DNA of 64,000 nucleotides from JADLDB01 sp040755835 (GCA_040755835.1 JBFMAB010000017.1:1-64000), one strand, 5' to 3'. Positions 25,342 to 34,304 are shown, counted from the first letter of the stretch. A program made the numbers and translations. The notes: generated by a model not told the origin, from the sequence alone.

Positions 25342-26685
25342 ATGGAGCTCAACGAGATCCTGCAGATCGCCCTGCGCGGCGGGGCCAGCGACATTCACCT
25401 CAAGGCCGGCCTGCCGCCCATGTTCCGGGTCGACGGCGCGCTGGTGCCGCTGAAGGACGGCAAGCGGCTGCCTCCAGAAGAGGTGGCCCGCATGGCCTTC
25501 GGCATCATGAACGAGTTCCAGAAGGACAAGTTCAAGACGTCGAACGAGGTGGACCTGGCCTACGGCGTCCCGGGGCTCGGGCGCTTCCGCGTCAACGTCT
25601 TCCAGCAGCGCGGCACCATCGGCGCGGTGCTGCGCGTCATCCCCTTCAAGATCCTCTCGATCAGGGAACTGATGCTGCCGGTGACGCTCGAGAAGATGGC
25701 GCTCGAGGAGCGCGGCCTGATACTCGTCACCGGCACCACCGGCTCCGGTAAGTCCACGACGCTGGCGGCGATGATCGATCACATCAACGCCAACGAGACG
25801 AACCACATCATCACCATCGAGGATCCGATCGAGTTCCTCATCCGCGACAAGCGATCGATCGTGAACCAGCGCGAGGTGGGCGTCGACACCCTGTCCTTCA
25901 ACCAGGCGTTGAAGAGCGCGCTGCGCCAGGACCCCGACGTGGTGCTCGTCGGGGAAATGCGTGACCTCGAGACGATCGAGACCGCGCTGCTCGCGGCCGA
26001 GACGGGCCACCTCGTGATGTCGACGCTCCATACGCTGGACGCGACGGAGACGATCAACCGGATCATCTCGGCCTTCCCGCCGCACCAACAGAAGCAGGTG
26101 CGCATTCAGCTCGCCTCGGTGCTCCGCGGCGTCGTGTCGCAGCGCCTCGTGCCGCGCGCCGACGGCAAGGGCCGCGTGGCCGCGGTGGAGATCATGAAGA
26201 TGACCGCGCGCATGCGCGAGCTCATCGAGGACAAGGACCGCACCAAGGAGATCGCCGACGCGATCGCCCAGGGCCACGTGTCCTACGGCATGCAGTCCTT
26301 CGACCAGTCGCTGATGATGCTGGTCCGCCAGCAGCTCATCACCTACCAGGAGGCGCTGCGGCAGGCGTCCAACCCCGACGACTTCGCGCTGCGCTTCCAG
26401 GGTGTCAGCTCGACGTCGGACTCCAAGTGGGACGACTTCGATCGACGGCCGGACGAGGAGCGCGCCGCCCCGGGCAGCATGGCGTACGTGCAGCAGATGA
26501 ACGCCAACGCCCAGGGCGCGCAGCAGGTGGGCCGGGCGCCCGCACCGCAGGCGGGTCGGCCCGTGTCGGGCTCGATGCCGGCGATGCAGCCCGCCGCCGC
26601 CACCACGCAGCCGGTGCCCGCCGCGAAGCCCTCGCAGCCCACCGCGCCGAAGCCCGACGACGACTTCCAGATCGAGCGCTTCTAG
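25342..26685 (+). CDS. pilT: PilT-family type IV pilus retraction ATPase
   Basis: From ATG 25342 a 447-residue hexameric ATPase. Walker A GTTGSGKST at residues 131-138 follows the N-terminal PAS-like domain; Asp box ITIEDPIEF, Walker B VVLVGEMRDLET, His box LVMSTLHT are all present. In PilT it powers pilus retraction and twitching or social motility. The usual C-terminal AIRNLIRE motif is replaced by ARMRELIED, and an 80-residue Pro/Ala/Gln-rich tail follows residue ~370, so it may be a paralogue (PilT/PilU-type) rather than the main retraction motor. The frame extends upstream to 25102, but homology begins at MELNEILQI. It stands after rpsI, unlinked to other pil genes. Confidence 0.9.
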   Translation: MELNEILQIALRGGASDIHLKAGLPPMFRVDGALVPLKDGKRLPPEEVARMAFGIMNEFQKDKFKTSNEVDLAYGVPGLGRFRVNVFQQRGTIGAVLRVIPFKILSIRELMLPVTLEKMALEERGLILVTGTTGSGKSTTLAAMIDHINANETNHIITIEDPIEFLIRDKRSIVNQREVGVDTLSFNQALKSALRQDPDVVLVGEMRDLETIETALLAAETGHLVMSTLHTLDATETINRIISAFPPHQQKQVRIQLASVLRGVVSQRLVPRADGKGRVAAVEIMKMTARMRELIEDKDRTKEIADAIAQGHVSYGMQSFDQSLMMLVRQQLITYQEALRQASNPDDFALRFQGVSSTSDSKWDDFDRRPDEERAAPGSMAYVQQMNANAQGAQQVGRAPAPQAGRPVSGSMPAMQPAAATTQPVPAAKPSQPTAPKPDDDFQIERF

Positions 26686-26814
26686 CGCGCCGAACGGTTG
26701 GCGGACCGAGTGACGCACGTCGGCGGCGTCACGACGGGAGTCCACCGGCTCCGACCGGCCCGCCCGGTCAGCGTGTCCGCGCCGGCGCGTCGCTCGCGCC
26801 CGAGTGGCCCCGTC

Positions 26815-27069
26815 ATGGACGCGAAACCGCATTCGGCCGAGTACCTCGGTCCCGAGTCTCGAGACTCCTGGTGGAGCCCGGACTTCCTCGACCTGGTAGC
26901 GAGCCGCTGGGGGATCGCGCAGGCCCGCCGGGGGCTGGACGTCGGCGCCGGCGTCGGCCACCGGGGCCGACCTGCTGCTCCCGCGATGCCACCCGGTGGC
27001 GAGGTGGTGATCCGCTTCCCGTGGCTGTTCAGCGTCGCGGGGACGGGCGGAGACGACGAGGCGCCGTGA
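26815..27069 (+). pseudogene. Internally deleted SAM-dependent methyltransferase
   Basis: The ATG at 26815 begins an 84-residue frame. Residues 1-50 have the start of a class I methyltransferase: HSAEYLGPESRDSWWSPDFLDL then GLDVGAGVGHRGR, the SAM-binding glycine motif. About 15 residues later the frame gives VVIRFPWLFSVAGT, which looks like the C-terminal strand of the same fold, so roughly 180 residues of a normal enzyme are missing between. It cannot fold as an enzyme. It ends one base from the converging gene at 27070. Confidence 0.55.
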
Positions 27070-27861
27070 TCACCCTTCGTCCTCGTCGGATGCGTCGTCG
27101 TCGTCCGCGGACGACAGCTCGCCGGACGCGGCGGCGCTCTCGAGGATGTCGGTGAGCCGCGCGAGGCGCAGCGGACCGACGACGTGCTTCGACGCGAGCA
27201 TCCCCAACAGCTCGCCCATGACGCCGGCGGCCCGCGGGAGCTCGCCGCGGGCCAGGTCCTCCACGAGGCGATCGAGCGCGTCGTCGAGGTGCTCCGGGTT
27301 GATGGGCTGCGGGCCTTCACCCCAGGCGGCCTCGAGCAACGTCTCGGCCACCTTCGTACGGAACGGCCGCTGGTCCGCCGGGCCGGCCTTCGTGAAGGCG
27401 TCGAGCCACTCGTCCACGAGGTCCTGGTTGAGGGCCGCGAGGTGGCTCAGCGAGTCCACCGTCTCGCCGAGGAACTCCTCGTCGAAGCGATCCGGATCTT
27501 CCGCGAAGGCGAACGCCTCATCGAGCACCGCCTGTGCGACGAGCTGCTCCGCCTCCTCGCGGCTGGCGCCCTGGGCCTCGAGCGCGCCGATGGCCGAGGC
27601 GATGCGTGGGCCCATCGCCGGGTCCTGCGTCAGCCGGCGCGTCGCCGCCCGGGTGGCCAGCACGATCAGCTGCTGCTGCGTCGTGGGCGAGACCACCTTC
27701 CTGCCCTTCGCCTCGGTGATCGCGCCCGCCAGCTCCGGCAGCTCGGCGGCCACCTGCACGAGCGCGGCCTCGTCGGCGTCGAGCGTGTCGTCCTGCTGGC
27801 TCTTCTCGAGCGCATTCACCGCTGCGGCGAGATCCAGGAAGCGGGCGATGACGGGGTGCAT
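27070..27861 (-). CDS. Acidic helical protein of unknown function
   Basis: A 263-residue protein, soluble, no signal peptide, rich in Ala, Leu, Glu and Asp and predicted almost all helical. It ends in a strongly acidic tail (SSADDDDASDEDEG). No family was recognised. Short internal blocks such as QPINPEHLDDALDRLVEDL and AAALVQVAAELPELAGAI-like helices recall alpha-helical scaffold proteins. The ATG at 27861 is chosen; the frame is open upstream but into the divergent recX gene. It starts 42 bases from recX, so the two may share a divergent regulatory region. Confidence 0.6.
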   Translation of the reverse strand: MHPVIARFLDLAAAVNALEKSQQDDTLDADEAALVQVAAELPELAGAITEAKGRKVVSPTTQQQLIVLATRAATRRLTQDPAMGPRIASAIGALEAQGASREEAEQLVAQAVLDEAFAFAEDPDRFDEEFLGETVDSLSHLAALNQDLVDEWLDAFTKAGPADQRPFRTKVAETLLEAAWGEGPQPINPEHLDDALDRLVEDLARGELPRAAGVMGELLGMLASKHVVGPLRLARLTDILESAAASGELSSADDDDASDEDEG

Positions 27862-27903
27862 GGTGCACGCGGGCGTAGCACAGCGGCGGGTGGGTGAGAG
27901 AGC

Positions 27904-28356
27904 ATGGGAAATGCCATGCCGCGCGCGCCCCGAGACGCCTTCGCCCACGCCGTGACGCTGCTCGCCAGCCGCGAGCGGACCCGCGAGGGGCTGCGCGCCG
28001 CGCTGCTGGCGAAGGGCCATGACGAGGCGGAGGTGGAGGCGGCGCTCACCCGCGCCGCACAGCTGGGCTACCTCGACGACGCGAAGGTGGCGCAGGCGCG
28101 CGCCCGCCGGGACCTGGCCCGGGGTCGCAGCCGCGCGGACGTCGCCCGTCGTCTCGCGACCCACGGCGTGGACGAGACGGTGGCCGCCGCGGCCACGCGC
28201 GCCGCGGCCGAGGAGGTGGGCCACGACGACGAGGCGTCCGCGCGGGCGCTCCTCGCGAAGCGCCGCCTGACGGGCGTGAAGGCCGCGCGCCTGCTCGCCG
28301 CGCGCGGCTTCGACGAGGCGCTGGTGCGGCGCCTCACCGGCGTCGGCGACGACTGA
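27904..28356 (+). CDS. recX: Regulatory protein RecX
   Basis: A 150-residue RecX-family protein made of repeated three-helix units: DAFAHAVTLLASRERTREGLRAALLAKGHDEAEVEAAL, then ...LARGRSRADVARRLATHGVDETVAAAAT. RecX binds RecA filaments and limits their extension. recA is not in the window. ATG 27904 or 27916 are both possible; GAGAGAGC precedes the first. Its short length suits RecX (about 150-170). It is followed by a BamD-like gene after 56 bases. Confidence 0.85.
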   Translation: MGNAMPRAPRDAFAHAVTLLASRERTREGLRAALLAKGHDEAEVEAALTRAAQLGYLDDAKVAQARARRDLARGRSRADVARRLATHGVDETVAAAATRAAAEEVGHDDEASARALLAKRRLTGVKAARLLAARGFDEALVRRLTGVGDD

Positions 28357-28412
28357 TCGGCCGGCGGGAAGCCCCACACCTTTGGCGGATTTTGGGTAGG
28401 GTGCCGCGCGCC

Positions 28413-29288
28413 ATGTCACCCCGCTTCGTGTTCCCCGCCCTGGTCCTCTGTGGCGCGCTCGCGGCCGCCGGCTGCAAGTCGGTGGGCGGGCTGGGCAGCT
28501 CGAGCGAGGAGCCCGACGTCACCTACGCCGACGACGCCGAGGCGAACATGCGGCTGGGCGACGAGGCGATGGAGGCGGAGAACTTCGCCGAGGCGGCCCG
28601 CTACTACGAGTACGTGAAGACGAAGTACCCGTTCCTCGAGGCGGCGAAGACGGCCGAGCTGCGCCTGGGCGACACCGACTTCGTGCGCGATCGCTTCGTC
28701 GAGGCGCGTGATCGCTACCAGAACTTCGTGCGGCTCCACCCGACGCACCCGAAGGTGGACTACGCGGCCTACCGGGCGGCGCTCACGCACTACAAGGACA
28801 TCCCGTCGGACTTGTTCATCCTGCCGCCCGCCTCCGAGAAGGATCAGCAGGAGGTGCGCGCGGCGCTCAACGCGATGACGGACTTCCTGCGCACGTACCC
28901 CGATTCCCGGTACGTGGAGGACGCGCAGAAGGTGCTGACCGAGGTGAAGACGCGGCTCGCGGAGCACGAGATCTACGTCGCCGACTTCTACCGCCGCCGG
29001 GAACGCTGGCCGGCCGTCATCGGGCGGCTCACCACCGTCGCCAAGCAGTACCCGGGCACCAACTACGACGAGAAGGTGTACTTCGGGCTGCACGAGGCCT
29101 ACTCGCGGCTGAAGGACGAGAAGCGCGCGAAGGAGGCGCTGCGCGCGTACCTCGCGCTGCACCCGAACGATCGCGACGCGCGCCGCGCCCGCGAGCTGCT
29201 CGGCCCCGACGCCCCGCCCGAGGCGCCAGCGCCCTCGTCTCCCGCGGCGCCGCCCAGCGCGCCTGAAGGCGCCGACGCGGGGACATGA
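28413..29288 (+). CDS. bamD: BamD-like outer-membrane assembly lipoprotein
   Basis: A 291-residue lipoprotein (signal peptide ending LAAAGC, Cys about 25). Five tetratricopeptide-like repeats follow, including AEAARYYEYVKTKYPFLEAAK, ARDRYQNFVRLHPTHPKVDYA and ADFYRRRERWPAVIGRLTTVAKQYPG, the BamD pattern. BamD is the essential partner of BamA in inserting outer-membrane barrels. A Pro/Ala-rich C-terminal tail is extra. The gene overlaps the next by ATGA, so they are translationally coupled. Confidence 0.85.
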   Translation: MSPRFVFPALVLCGALAAAGCKSVGGLGSSSEEPDVTYADDAEANMRLGDEAMEAENFAEAARYYEYVKTKYPFLEAAKTAELRLGDTDFVRDRFVEARDRYQNFVRLHPTHPKVDYAAYRAALTHYKDIPSDLFILPPASEKDQQEVRAALNAMTDFLRTYPDSRYVEDAQKVLTEVKTRLAEHEIYVADFYRRRERWPAVIGRLTTVAKQYPGTNYDEKVYFGLHEAYSRLKDEKRAKEALRAYLALHPNDRDARRARELLGPDAPPEAPAPSSPAAPPSAPEGADAGT

Positions 29289-29959
29289 GCCAGGGCTCCC
29301 GCGCCGCCGGCTTCCTCGCCGCGACGGCGGCCCTGGTGGTGGCCGTCGCCGTCCTCGGTCCCCGGCTCCTCGGCGTGGCCGCGGGCCCCGAGGCCGCGCT
29401 CATCACGCGCCTCAAGTCGCTCGAGCGCACGGGCCTCGAGCTGCCGCTGGACGCGCAGGTGACGCTTCACGCCGCGCGGGTCTCCTTCCAGCGCATCTCG
29501 GTGACGATGGACGCGGACGGGCAGGGCGCCACCGTCACCAGCACGCTCGATCTCGACGGCAACCTCGAGCGCGCGGGCCAGCCCGAGCGCACGAAGGTGT
29601 CTTCGCTGGGCCTCGAGCGCGCCCGTTACCGCTTCCGCGACGGCGACTGGGCGCCCGCGTCGAGCGACGCGCCCCGGCTGCTCGCCATCGTCAGGGCGCT
29701 GGAGGCCCGCAGGACGCTCCTCAACCGCGCCGAGCTCCCCGCCGACGCCGGCCTCGACGCCCTTCGGGGCATGACGCGACGCGTCTACTCGAGCGAGGCC
29801 TGGTACATCCGCAGCGAGCGGGGCGACGTGCTGGTGAGCGAGGACTACCGGCTCGAGGGCGATCGCCCGGGGCGGCCGGTGGACGAGCGGGGCACGCGCC
29901 GACTGTCACTCGCGGAGGACGACGCGGGATTGTTCACCTTTCCCGGTGGCCTCATGTAG
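29285..29959 (+). CDS. Exported or membrane-anchored protein, unknown
   Basis: A 224-residue protein coupled to the BamD-like gene by an ATGA overlap. One N-terminal hydrophobic segment (AAGFLAATAALVVAVAVLGPRLLG) anchors it, leaving a beta-rich domain. Strands such as VTLHAARVSFQRISVTMDADGQ and GATVTSTLDLDGNLE recall lipid- or barrel-binding folds, but no family is recognised. By position it may serve the outer-membrane assembly machinery. No catalytic residues are visible. Confidence 0.65.
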   Translation: MSQGSRAAGFLAATAALVVAVAVLGPRLLGVAAGPEAALITRLKSLERTGLELPLDAQVTLHAARVSFQRISVTMDADGQGATVTSTLDLDGNLERAGQPERTKVSSLGLERARYRFRDGDWAPASSDAPRLLAIVRALEARRTLLNRAELPADAGLDALRGMTRRVYSSEAWYIRSERGDVLVSEDYRLEGDRPGRPVDERGTRRLSLAEDDAGLFTFPGGLM

Positions 29960-29993
29960 GGTAGCGCTCCCTGCGGTTCCGCGAGGTCCCAAG

Positions 29994-30728
29994 ATGGACG
30001 AGGCGCTCAGGCAGCTGCTCACGCTGGGTCGTGGCTACTTCGAAAAGAAGCAGTGGGCGGAGGCCGAGAAGTACCTCACGCAGGTCGTCGAAGAGAACCA
30101 GTCGTTCGCCGACGTCTACAACATGCTGGGCGTCATCTACCACGACCAGGGGCAGTTCGCCCGGGCGCAGCGGGCCTTCGAGGCGGCGCTGCGCATCAAC
30201 CCCGCGTACACCGACGCCGCGCTGAACCTGGCGATCATCTACAACGACATGGGCAAGTACCGGGAGGCCAAGGAGGTCTACTCCGGCGCCCTCTCGCGGC
30301 AGCGCGCGACGCCCAACAAGATGGATCCGTACGTGCGCGGGAAGATCGCGAACATGTACGCCGACATCGCCAACGTCTACGCGTCGAGCGGCATGCTGGA
30401 CGAGGCCATCGACGAGTACCGCCGCGCCCTGGAGCTGGGTCCCACCTTCGTCGACATCCGCCTCAAGCTGGCGGACGCGCTGCGTGACCGCGGCGAGCAT
30501 GCGGAGGCCCTGAAGGAGTTCGAGGCGATCCTGAAGGCGAATCCCAACTACCTGCCGGGCCGGGTGCACTACGGCATCACGCTGTACTCCGCGGGGCGCA
30601 GGGCCGACGCGATCGCCATTTGGGAAGACGTGCTGGCGCGCAATCCCGGCAACAAGAGCGCCGAAATGTACTTGAGCCTCGTCCGCGACATGGGGAAGGA
30701 GGCCGGGAAAGATGGGGCGAATGGGTGA
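29994..30728 (+). CDS. Tetratricopeptide repeat protein
   Basis: A 244-residue cytoplasmic protein, no signal peptide, consisting almost wholly of TPR units: YFEKKQWAEAEKYLTQVVEENQSFADVYNMLGVIYHDQGQFARAQRAFEAALRINP-like repeats at about 34-residue spacing, five or more. TPRs bind protein partners. It is followed directly by a FHA-DUF4388 gene, its TGA overlapping an upstream ATG, so the two probably act together in signalling or in assembly of a motility or secretion complex, as is common for TPR-FHA pairs. ATG 29994 is chosen over 29946 since homology begins at MDEALRQLL. Confidence 0.8.
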   Translation: MDEALRQLLTLGRGYFEKKQWAEAEKYLTQVVEENQSFADVYNMLGVIYHDQGQFARAQRAFEAALRINPAYTDAALNLAIIYNDMGKYREAKEVYSGALSRQRATPNKMDPYVRGKIANMYADIANVYASSGMLDEAIDEYRRALELGPTFVDIRLKLADALRDRGEHAEALKEFEAILKANPNYLPGRVHYGITLYSAGRRADAIAIWEDVLARNPGNKSAEMYLSLVRDMGKEAGKDGANG

Positions 30729-30775
30729 TGATGCTACAATCGTCCGGGCGGCAGGCGCCTTCAGGAGTACCGATC

Positions 30776-31699
30776 GTGAGTGACGGGTTCGCGCTCAAGT
30801 TCATCAGCGGGAAGTACCAGGGTGGCGAGTTCCCGCTGAAAGGCGACAAGCAGATCATCATCGGCCGGTCGAGCGAGCTCGACATGGTGCTGGTGGAGGA
30901 CATGGTCTCGCGCAAGCACGCGAAGATCACCCTGTCCGGCGGCAAGATCACGATCGAGGACCTGGGGTCGACGAACGGCACCTTCGTCAACGGCGAGAAG
31001 GTGAAGACGGCGCGCCTCAAGGAAGGCGACCGGATCCTCGTCGGCACGTCGATCCTCAAGCTGGTGAAGGCGGGCGCGGGCGGCGCGGACCTCTCGGACG
31101 CACAGGTGAAGCAAAACCTCGAGCAGGTGGCCGCGGTGCAGTCGGCGCGGCAGACGCGCACGGCGATGACCGGCAAGCTGGACGAGGTGCCGCTGCCGGA
31201 CCTCCTGCAGCTGTTCCACACCTCCAAGAAGAACGGCGTCCTCGTGGTCCGCGGCAAGCACGAGGGGCGCATCTACATGCGCCAGGGGAAGATCTACTAC
31301 GCGGTGATCGACGACAATCACGAGCTCGGGCCCCAGAAGAGCTTCAACCGCATCGTCACCTGGGAGCAGGGCGAGTTCGAGCTGCAGCCGCCCGACAACC
31401 AGGAGTTCATGACGGAGCTCGACGAGTCCACCGAGCACCTGCTCATGGAGGCGCTCCGGCAGCTCGACGAGTTCCGGCGGATCCAGGGCTCGCTGCCCGG
31501 CCCGGACCAGACGCTCACCATCTCGGTGCCGCTCGAGGCGCCGCTGCGCGATCTCGGCCCCGACGAGCTCGACATGGTCCAGTTGGCGCTCAACTGGGGC
31601 ACCATGCAGGGCATTCTCGATCACGCTGCGCAGGACGACGTCACCGCGGGCACCATGGTGGCGAACCTGCTCGAGCGCGGGTACCTGCGCATCGCGTAG
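30776..31699 (+). CDS. FHA-domain protein with DUF4388 (PATAN-like) domain
   Basis: From GTG 30776 a 307-residue protein. The FHA domain spans about 5-95, with GR at 30-31, S45-x-x-H48 and N67-G-T69, the residues that bind phosphothreonine. The DUF4388 domain follows at about 130-230 (LDEVPLPDLLQLFHTSKKNGVLVVRGK). Such proteins read Ser/Thr kinase signals; myxobacteria have many such kinases. GTG 30776 has AGGAG 10 bases upstream; ATG 30728 overlaps the TPR gene's stop and is less likely. It is probably cytoplasmic. Confidence 0.85.
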   Translation: MSDGFALKFISGKYQGGEFPLKGDKQIIIGRSSELDMVLVEDMVSRKHAKITLSGGKITIEDLGSTNGTFVNGEKVKTARLKEGDRILVGTSILKLVKAGAGGADLSDAQVKQNLEQVAAVQSARQTRTAMTGKLDEVPLPDLLQLFHTSKKNGVLVVRGKHEGRIYMRQGKIYYAVIDDNHELGPQKSFNRIVTWEQGEFELQPPDNQEFMTELDESTEHLLMEALRQLDEFRRIQGSLPGPDQTLTISVPLEAPLRDLGPDELDMVQLALNWGTMQGILDHAAQDDVTAGTMVANLLERGYLRIA

Positions 31700-31727
31700 G
31701 TCCGGGGGCGCTGTTAGAACGCGCCCC

Positions 31728-32783
31728 ATGACAGCGCCGCCGAAGACGCCCGCCCCCCGCCTCACCCAGCTCTCGAGCTGCGCCGGCTGCGCCGCGAAGC
31801 TGCGGCCGGACCTCCTGGGCGAGCTGCTCGCCGGGCTGCCGCGCGTGAAGGCGAAGGACGCGCTGGTCGGCTTCGACACCAGCGACGACGCGGCCGTGTA
31901 CCGGCTGTCGAAGGACGTGGCCATCGTCGAGACCGTCGACTTCTTCCCGCCGGTGCTGGACGACCCGTACGCGTACGGGCAGATCGCCGCCGCCAACGCG
32001 ATGAGCGACGTGTGGGCGATGGGCGGCAGGGCGCTGTTCGCGCTCAACCTGGTGGCCTTCCCGAAGGAGCTGCCGGTGGAGATCCTGAAGGCGATCCTCG
32101 CCGGCGGCGCCTCGAAGGCGGCGGAGGCGGGCATCCCCATCCTCGGGGGGCACTCGGTGCAGTCGCCGGAGCCGAAGTACGGCATGGCGGTGACGGGCGT
32201 GGTGCACCCGAAGAAGGTGCTGACCAACGCGGGCGGCCGGCCGGGCGACGTGCTGATCCTCACCAAGCCCATCGGCACCGGCATCGCGACGACGGCCTTG
32301 AAGCGGGGCGTCGCGTCGAAGGCGCTGGTGAAGCGCGTGACGGCGCAGATGTCGGCGCTCAACCAGGCGGCCGGCGAGGTGTTCGCGAGCGGGAAGTTTC
32401 CGGTGCACGCGCTCACCGACGTGACGGGCTTCGGGCTGCTCGGGCACGCGATCGAGATGGCGCGCGGCGCGAAGCTGCGGGTGGGGCTCGAGCTCGAGCG
32501 GGTGCCGCTGTTGCCGGAGATCGCCGCGCTGGCGGAGCAGGGCGTGGTGCCCGGCGGGACGAAGACGAACCTGGCGCACGCCTCGAAATGGGTGCGCTTC
32601 CCCGACGGCCTGCCCGAGTCGATCCAGCAGGTGCTGGCCGACGCGCAGACGAACGGTGGGTTGCTCGCCGCGGTGCCCGAGAAGGCCGCGCCGAAGGCGC
32701 TCGCCGCGCTGGAGAAGAAGGGCGTCGACGCCTGGGCCGTCGGCCGGCTCTACCCGGGAAAGCCGGGCGTGGACGTGGTGTAG
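31728..32783 (+). CDS. selD: Selenide, water dikinase
   Basis: A 351-residue SelD. LTQLSSCAGCAAKL holds the active Cys21 and Lys24, aligned with E. coli Cys17/Lys20. VGFDTSDDAAVY and VDFFPPVLDDPYAYGQIAAANA and later ILGGHSVQSPEPKYG are the ATP-binding parts. It makes selenophosphate from selenide and ATP for selenocysteine tRNA or selenouridine. A TTAGAA-type -10 lies 8 bases before the ATG. No selA, selB or tRNA-Sec appears here, so its partner pathway is elsewhere or it serves 2-selenouridine only. Confidence 0.95.
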   Translation: MTAPPKTPAPRLTQLSSCAGCAAKLRPDLLGELLAGLPRVKAKDALVGFDTSDDAAVYRLSKDVAIVETVDFFPPVLDDPYAYGQIAAANAMSDVWAMGGRALFALNLVAFPKELPVEILKAILAGGASKAAEAGIPILGGHSVQSPEPKYGMAVTGVVHPKKVLTNAGGRPGDVLILTKPIGTGIATTALKRGVASKALVKRVTAQMSALNQAAGEVFASGKFPVHALTDVTGFGLLGHAIEMARGAKLRVGLELERVPLLPEIAALAEQGVVPGGTKTNLAHASKWVRFPDGLPESIQQVLADAQTNGGLLAAVPEKAAPKALAALEKKGVDAWAVGRLYPGKPGVDVV

Positions 32784-32812
32784 CCGGCGGACGGGGGTAC
32801 ACTCGCGTCAGC

Positions 32813-33580
32813 GTGCGCCTCCCCGTTCTCCTCATCGCGCTGGTGGCGGTTCCTGCGCTGGCCGGGCCGGTGATCGTCCTCGATCCCGGGCACGGCGGCT
32901 CGCAGGCCGGGGCCACCTCGCCGTCGGGCCTCCAGGAGAAGAACCTGGCGCTGACGCTCGCGAAGAAGCTGAAGAAGACGCTCGAGCAGGAACTCGGCGC
33001 GACGGTGGTGTTGACGCGCGACCGTGACGCGCTGGTGCAGCTCTCGGAGCGCGTGACGCTGGCGAACGGGAAGAGGCCGGATCTCTTCCTGTCCATCCAC
33101 GCGAACTCGATGCCCACGAAGCAGCAGCGGCTGGTGAACGAAGGCATCGAGACGTACTTCCTGTCGGCGGCCGCGTCGGGCGACCAGGCGAAGAAGGTGG
33201 CGGCGCGGGAGAACGCGGAGGCGGCCTCGCAGCCGAAGGGCGCGGCGGGCGACACGCTGTCCTTCATCCTCGCGGACCTGCAGCGCGCCGAGACGCACCA
33301 CGACTCGAGCCGCCTCGCGTACGCGGTGCACGAGTCGCTCGTCCAGGCGACGGGCGCGACGGACCGCGGTGTGCAGCAGGCGCCATTCTATGTGCTGATG
33401 GGCCTCAACGCCCCGGCGGTGCTGGTGGAGGTCGGCTTCATCTCCCACCCGGCCGAGGGGAAGAGGCTGGCCGACGACGAGTACCAGGCGACGCTGGCGC
33501 AGGCGATGGCCCGGGGCGTTGCCGGTTTTCTCAAGCAGGTGACGGCGCGCGACGGTCAGAAGGGCGGAGGCCTGTGGTAG
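32813..33580 (+). CDS. N-acetylmuramoyl-L-alanine amidase (Amidase_3)
   Basis: From GTG 32813 a 255-residue exported zinc amidase with signal peptide VRLPVLLIALVAVPALAG. Zinc ligands are visible in LDPGHGG (His), a Glu in the middle and SIHANSM (His); the catalytic Glu is in VEVGFISHPAEG. It hydrolyses the bond between muramic acid and L-Ala of peptidoglycan, as AmiA/AmiC do in daughter-cell separation. TACACT at 32798-32803 could be a -10 element, giving a near-leaderless mRNA. The AMIN localisation domain of AmiC is missing, so it is a shorter catalytic form. Confidence 0.93.
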   Translation: MRLPVLLIALVAVPALAGPVIVLDPGHGGSQAGATSPSGLQEKNLALTLAKKLKKTLEQELGATVVLTRDRDALVQLSERVTLANGKRPDLFLSIHANSMPTKQQRLVNEGIETYFLSAAASGDQAKKVAARENAEAASQPKGAAGDTLSFILADLQRAETHHDSSRLAYAVHESLVQATGATDRGVQQAPFYVLMGLNAPAVLVEVGFISHPAEGKRLADDEYQATLAQAMARGVAGFLKQVTARDGQKGGGLW

Positions 33581-33590
33581 AGCCTCACGC

Positions 33591-34304
33591 ATGCGATCGT
33601 TCAACCGCGGCGCCCTCGACGCCCGCCCCGTCATCCTCACCCCCCACGTGAACAAGCACGCCGAGGGGAGCTGCCAGGTGGAGTTCGGCGACACGAAGGT
33701 GCTCGTCACCTGCAGCGTCGAGGAGAAGGTGCCGCCGCACGTCTTCGGCTCCGGCGCCGGTTGGGTGACGGCCGAATACGGCATGCTGCCGCGCTCGACG
33801 CACGAGCGCATGAAGCGCGAGGCCGCGCAGGGCAAGCAGGGCGGTCGCACGCTGGAGATTCAGCGGCTCATCGGCCGGGCGCTGCGCGCGTCCATCGACA
33901 TGAAGGCCTTGGGACCGCGCACGCTGACGCTGGACTGCGACGTCATCCAGGCGGACGGCGGCACGCGCACCGCGAGCATCACCGGCGCCTACGTGGCGAT
34001 GGTGCTGGCGCTGCGGAAGCTGAAGAAGAAGGGGACCATCAGCCAGCTGCCGCCGGTGTCGCACGTGGCGGCGGTGTCGGTCGGCGTGGTGAAGGGCGAG
34101 GTGGTGGTGGACCTCGACTACGACGAGGACTCCACGGCCGAGGTCGACCTGAACATCGTCGCGCTCGAAGGCGGCCGGCTCGTCGAGGTGCAGGGCACCG
34201 CGGAGAACGGGCACTTCGACCGCGAGCGCCTCGACGCGATGCTGGACGCAGGCACCGCGGCCATCGAGGCGCTGGTGGCGCTGCAGAAGCAGGTCCTCGC
34301 CTGA
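33591..34304 (+). CDS. rph: RNase PH
   Basis: A 237-residue phosphate-dependent 3'-5' exoribonuclease. RSFNRGALDARPVILTP, the RNA-binding arginine-rich strand, FGDTKVLVTCSVEEKVPP and EYGMLPRSTHERMKRE at about 63-77 identify it. It trims tRNA 3' ends and rRNA. The gene overlaps rdgB by TGATG, which is a well-conserved pair. It begins 10 bases after the amidase stop; perhaps transcribed from the same promoter. Confidence 0.96.
   Translation: MRSFNRGALDARPVILTPHVNKHAEGSCQVEFGDTKVLVTCSVEEKVPPHVFGSGAGWVTAEYGMLPRSTHERMKREAAQGKQGGRTLEIQRLIGRALRASIDMKALGPRTLTLDCDVIQADGGTRTASITGAYVAMVLALRKLKKKGTISQLPPVSHVAAVSVGVVKGEVVVDLDYDEDSTAEVDLNIVALEGGRLVEVQGTAENGHFDRERLDAMLDAGTAAIEALVALQKQVLA

Noticed and set aside
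30728..30775. An earlier ATG start for the FHA protein
   Set aside because: It overlaps the TPR gene stop; the GTG at 30776 has a better Shine-Dalgarno and fits the start of homology.
31728..32783. In-frame selenocysteine in SelD itself
   Set aside because: The active residue is encoded as Cys (SSCAGCAAK), with no TGA in frame.
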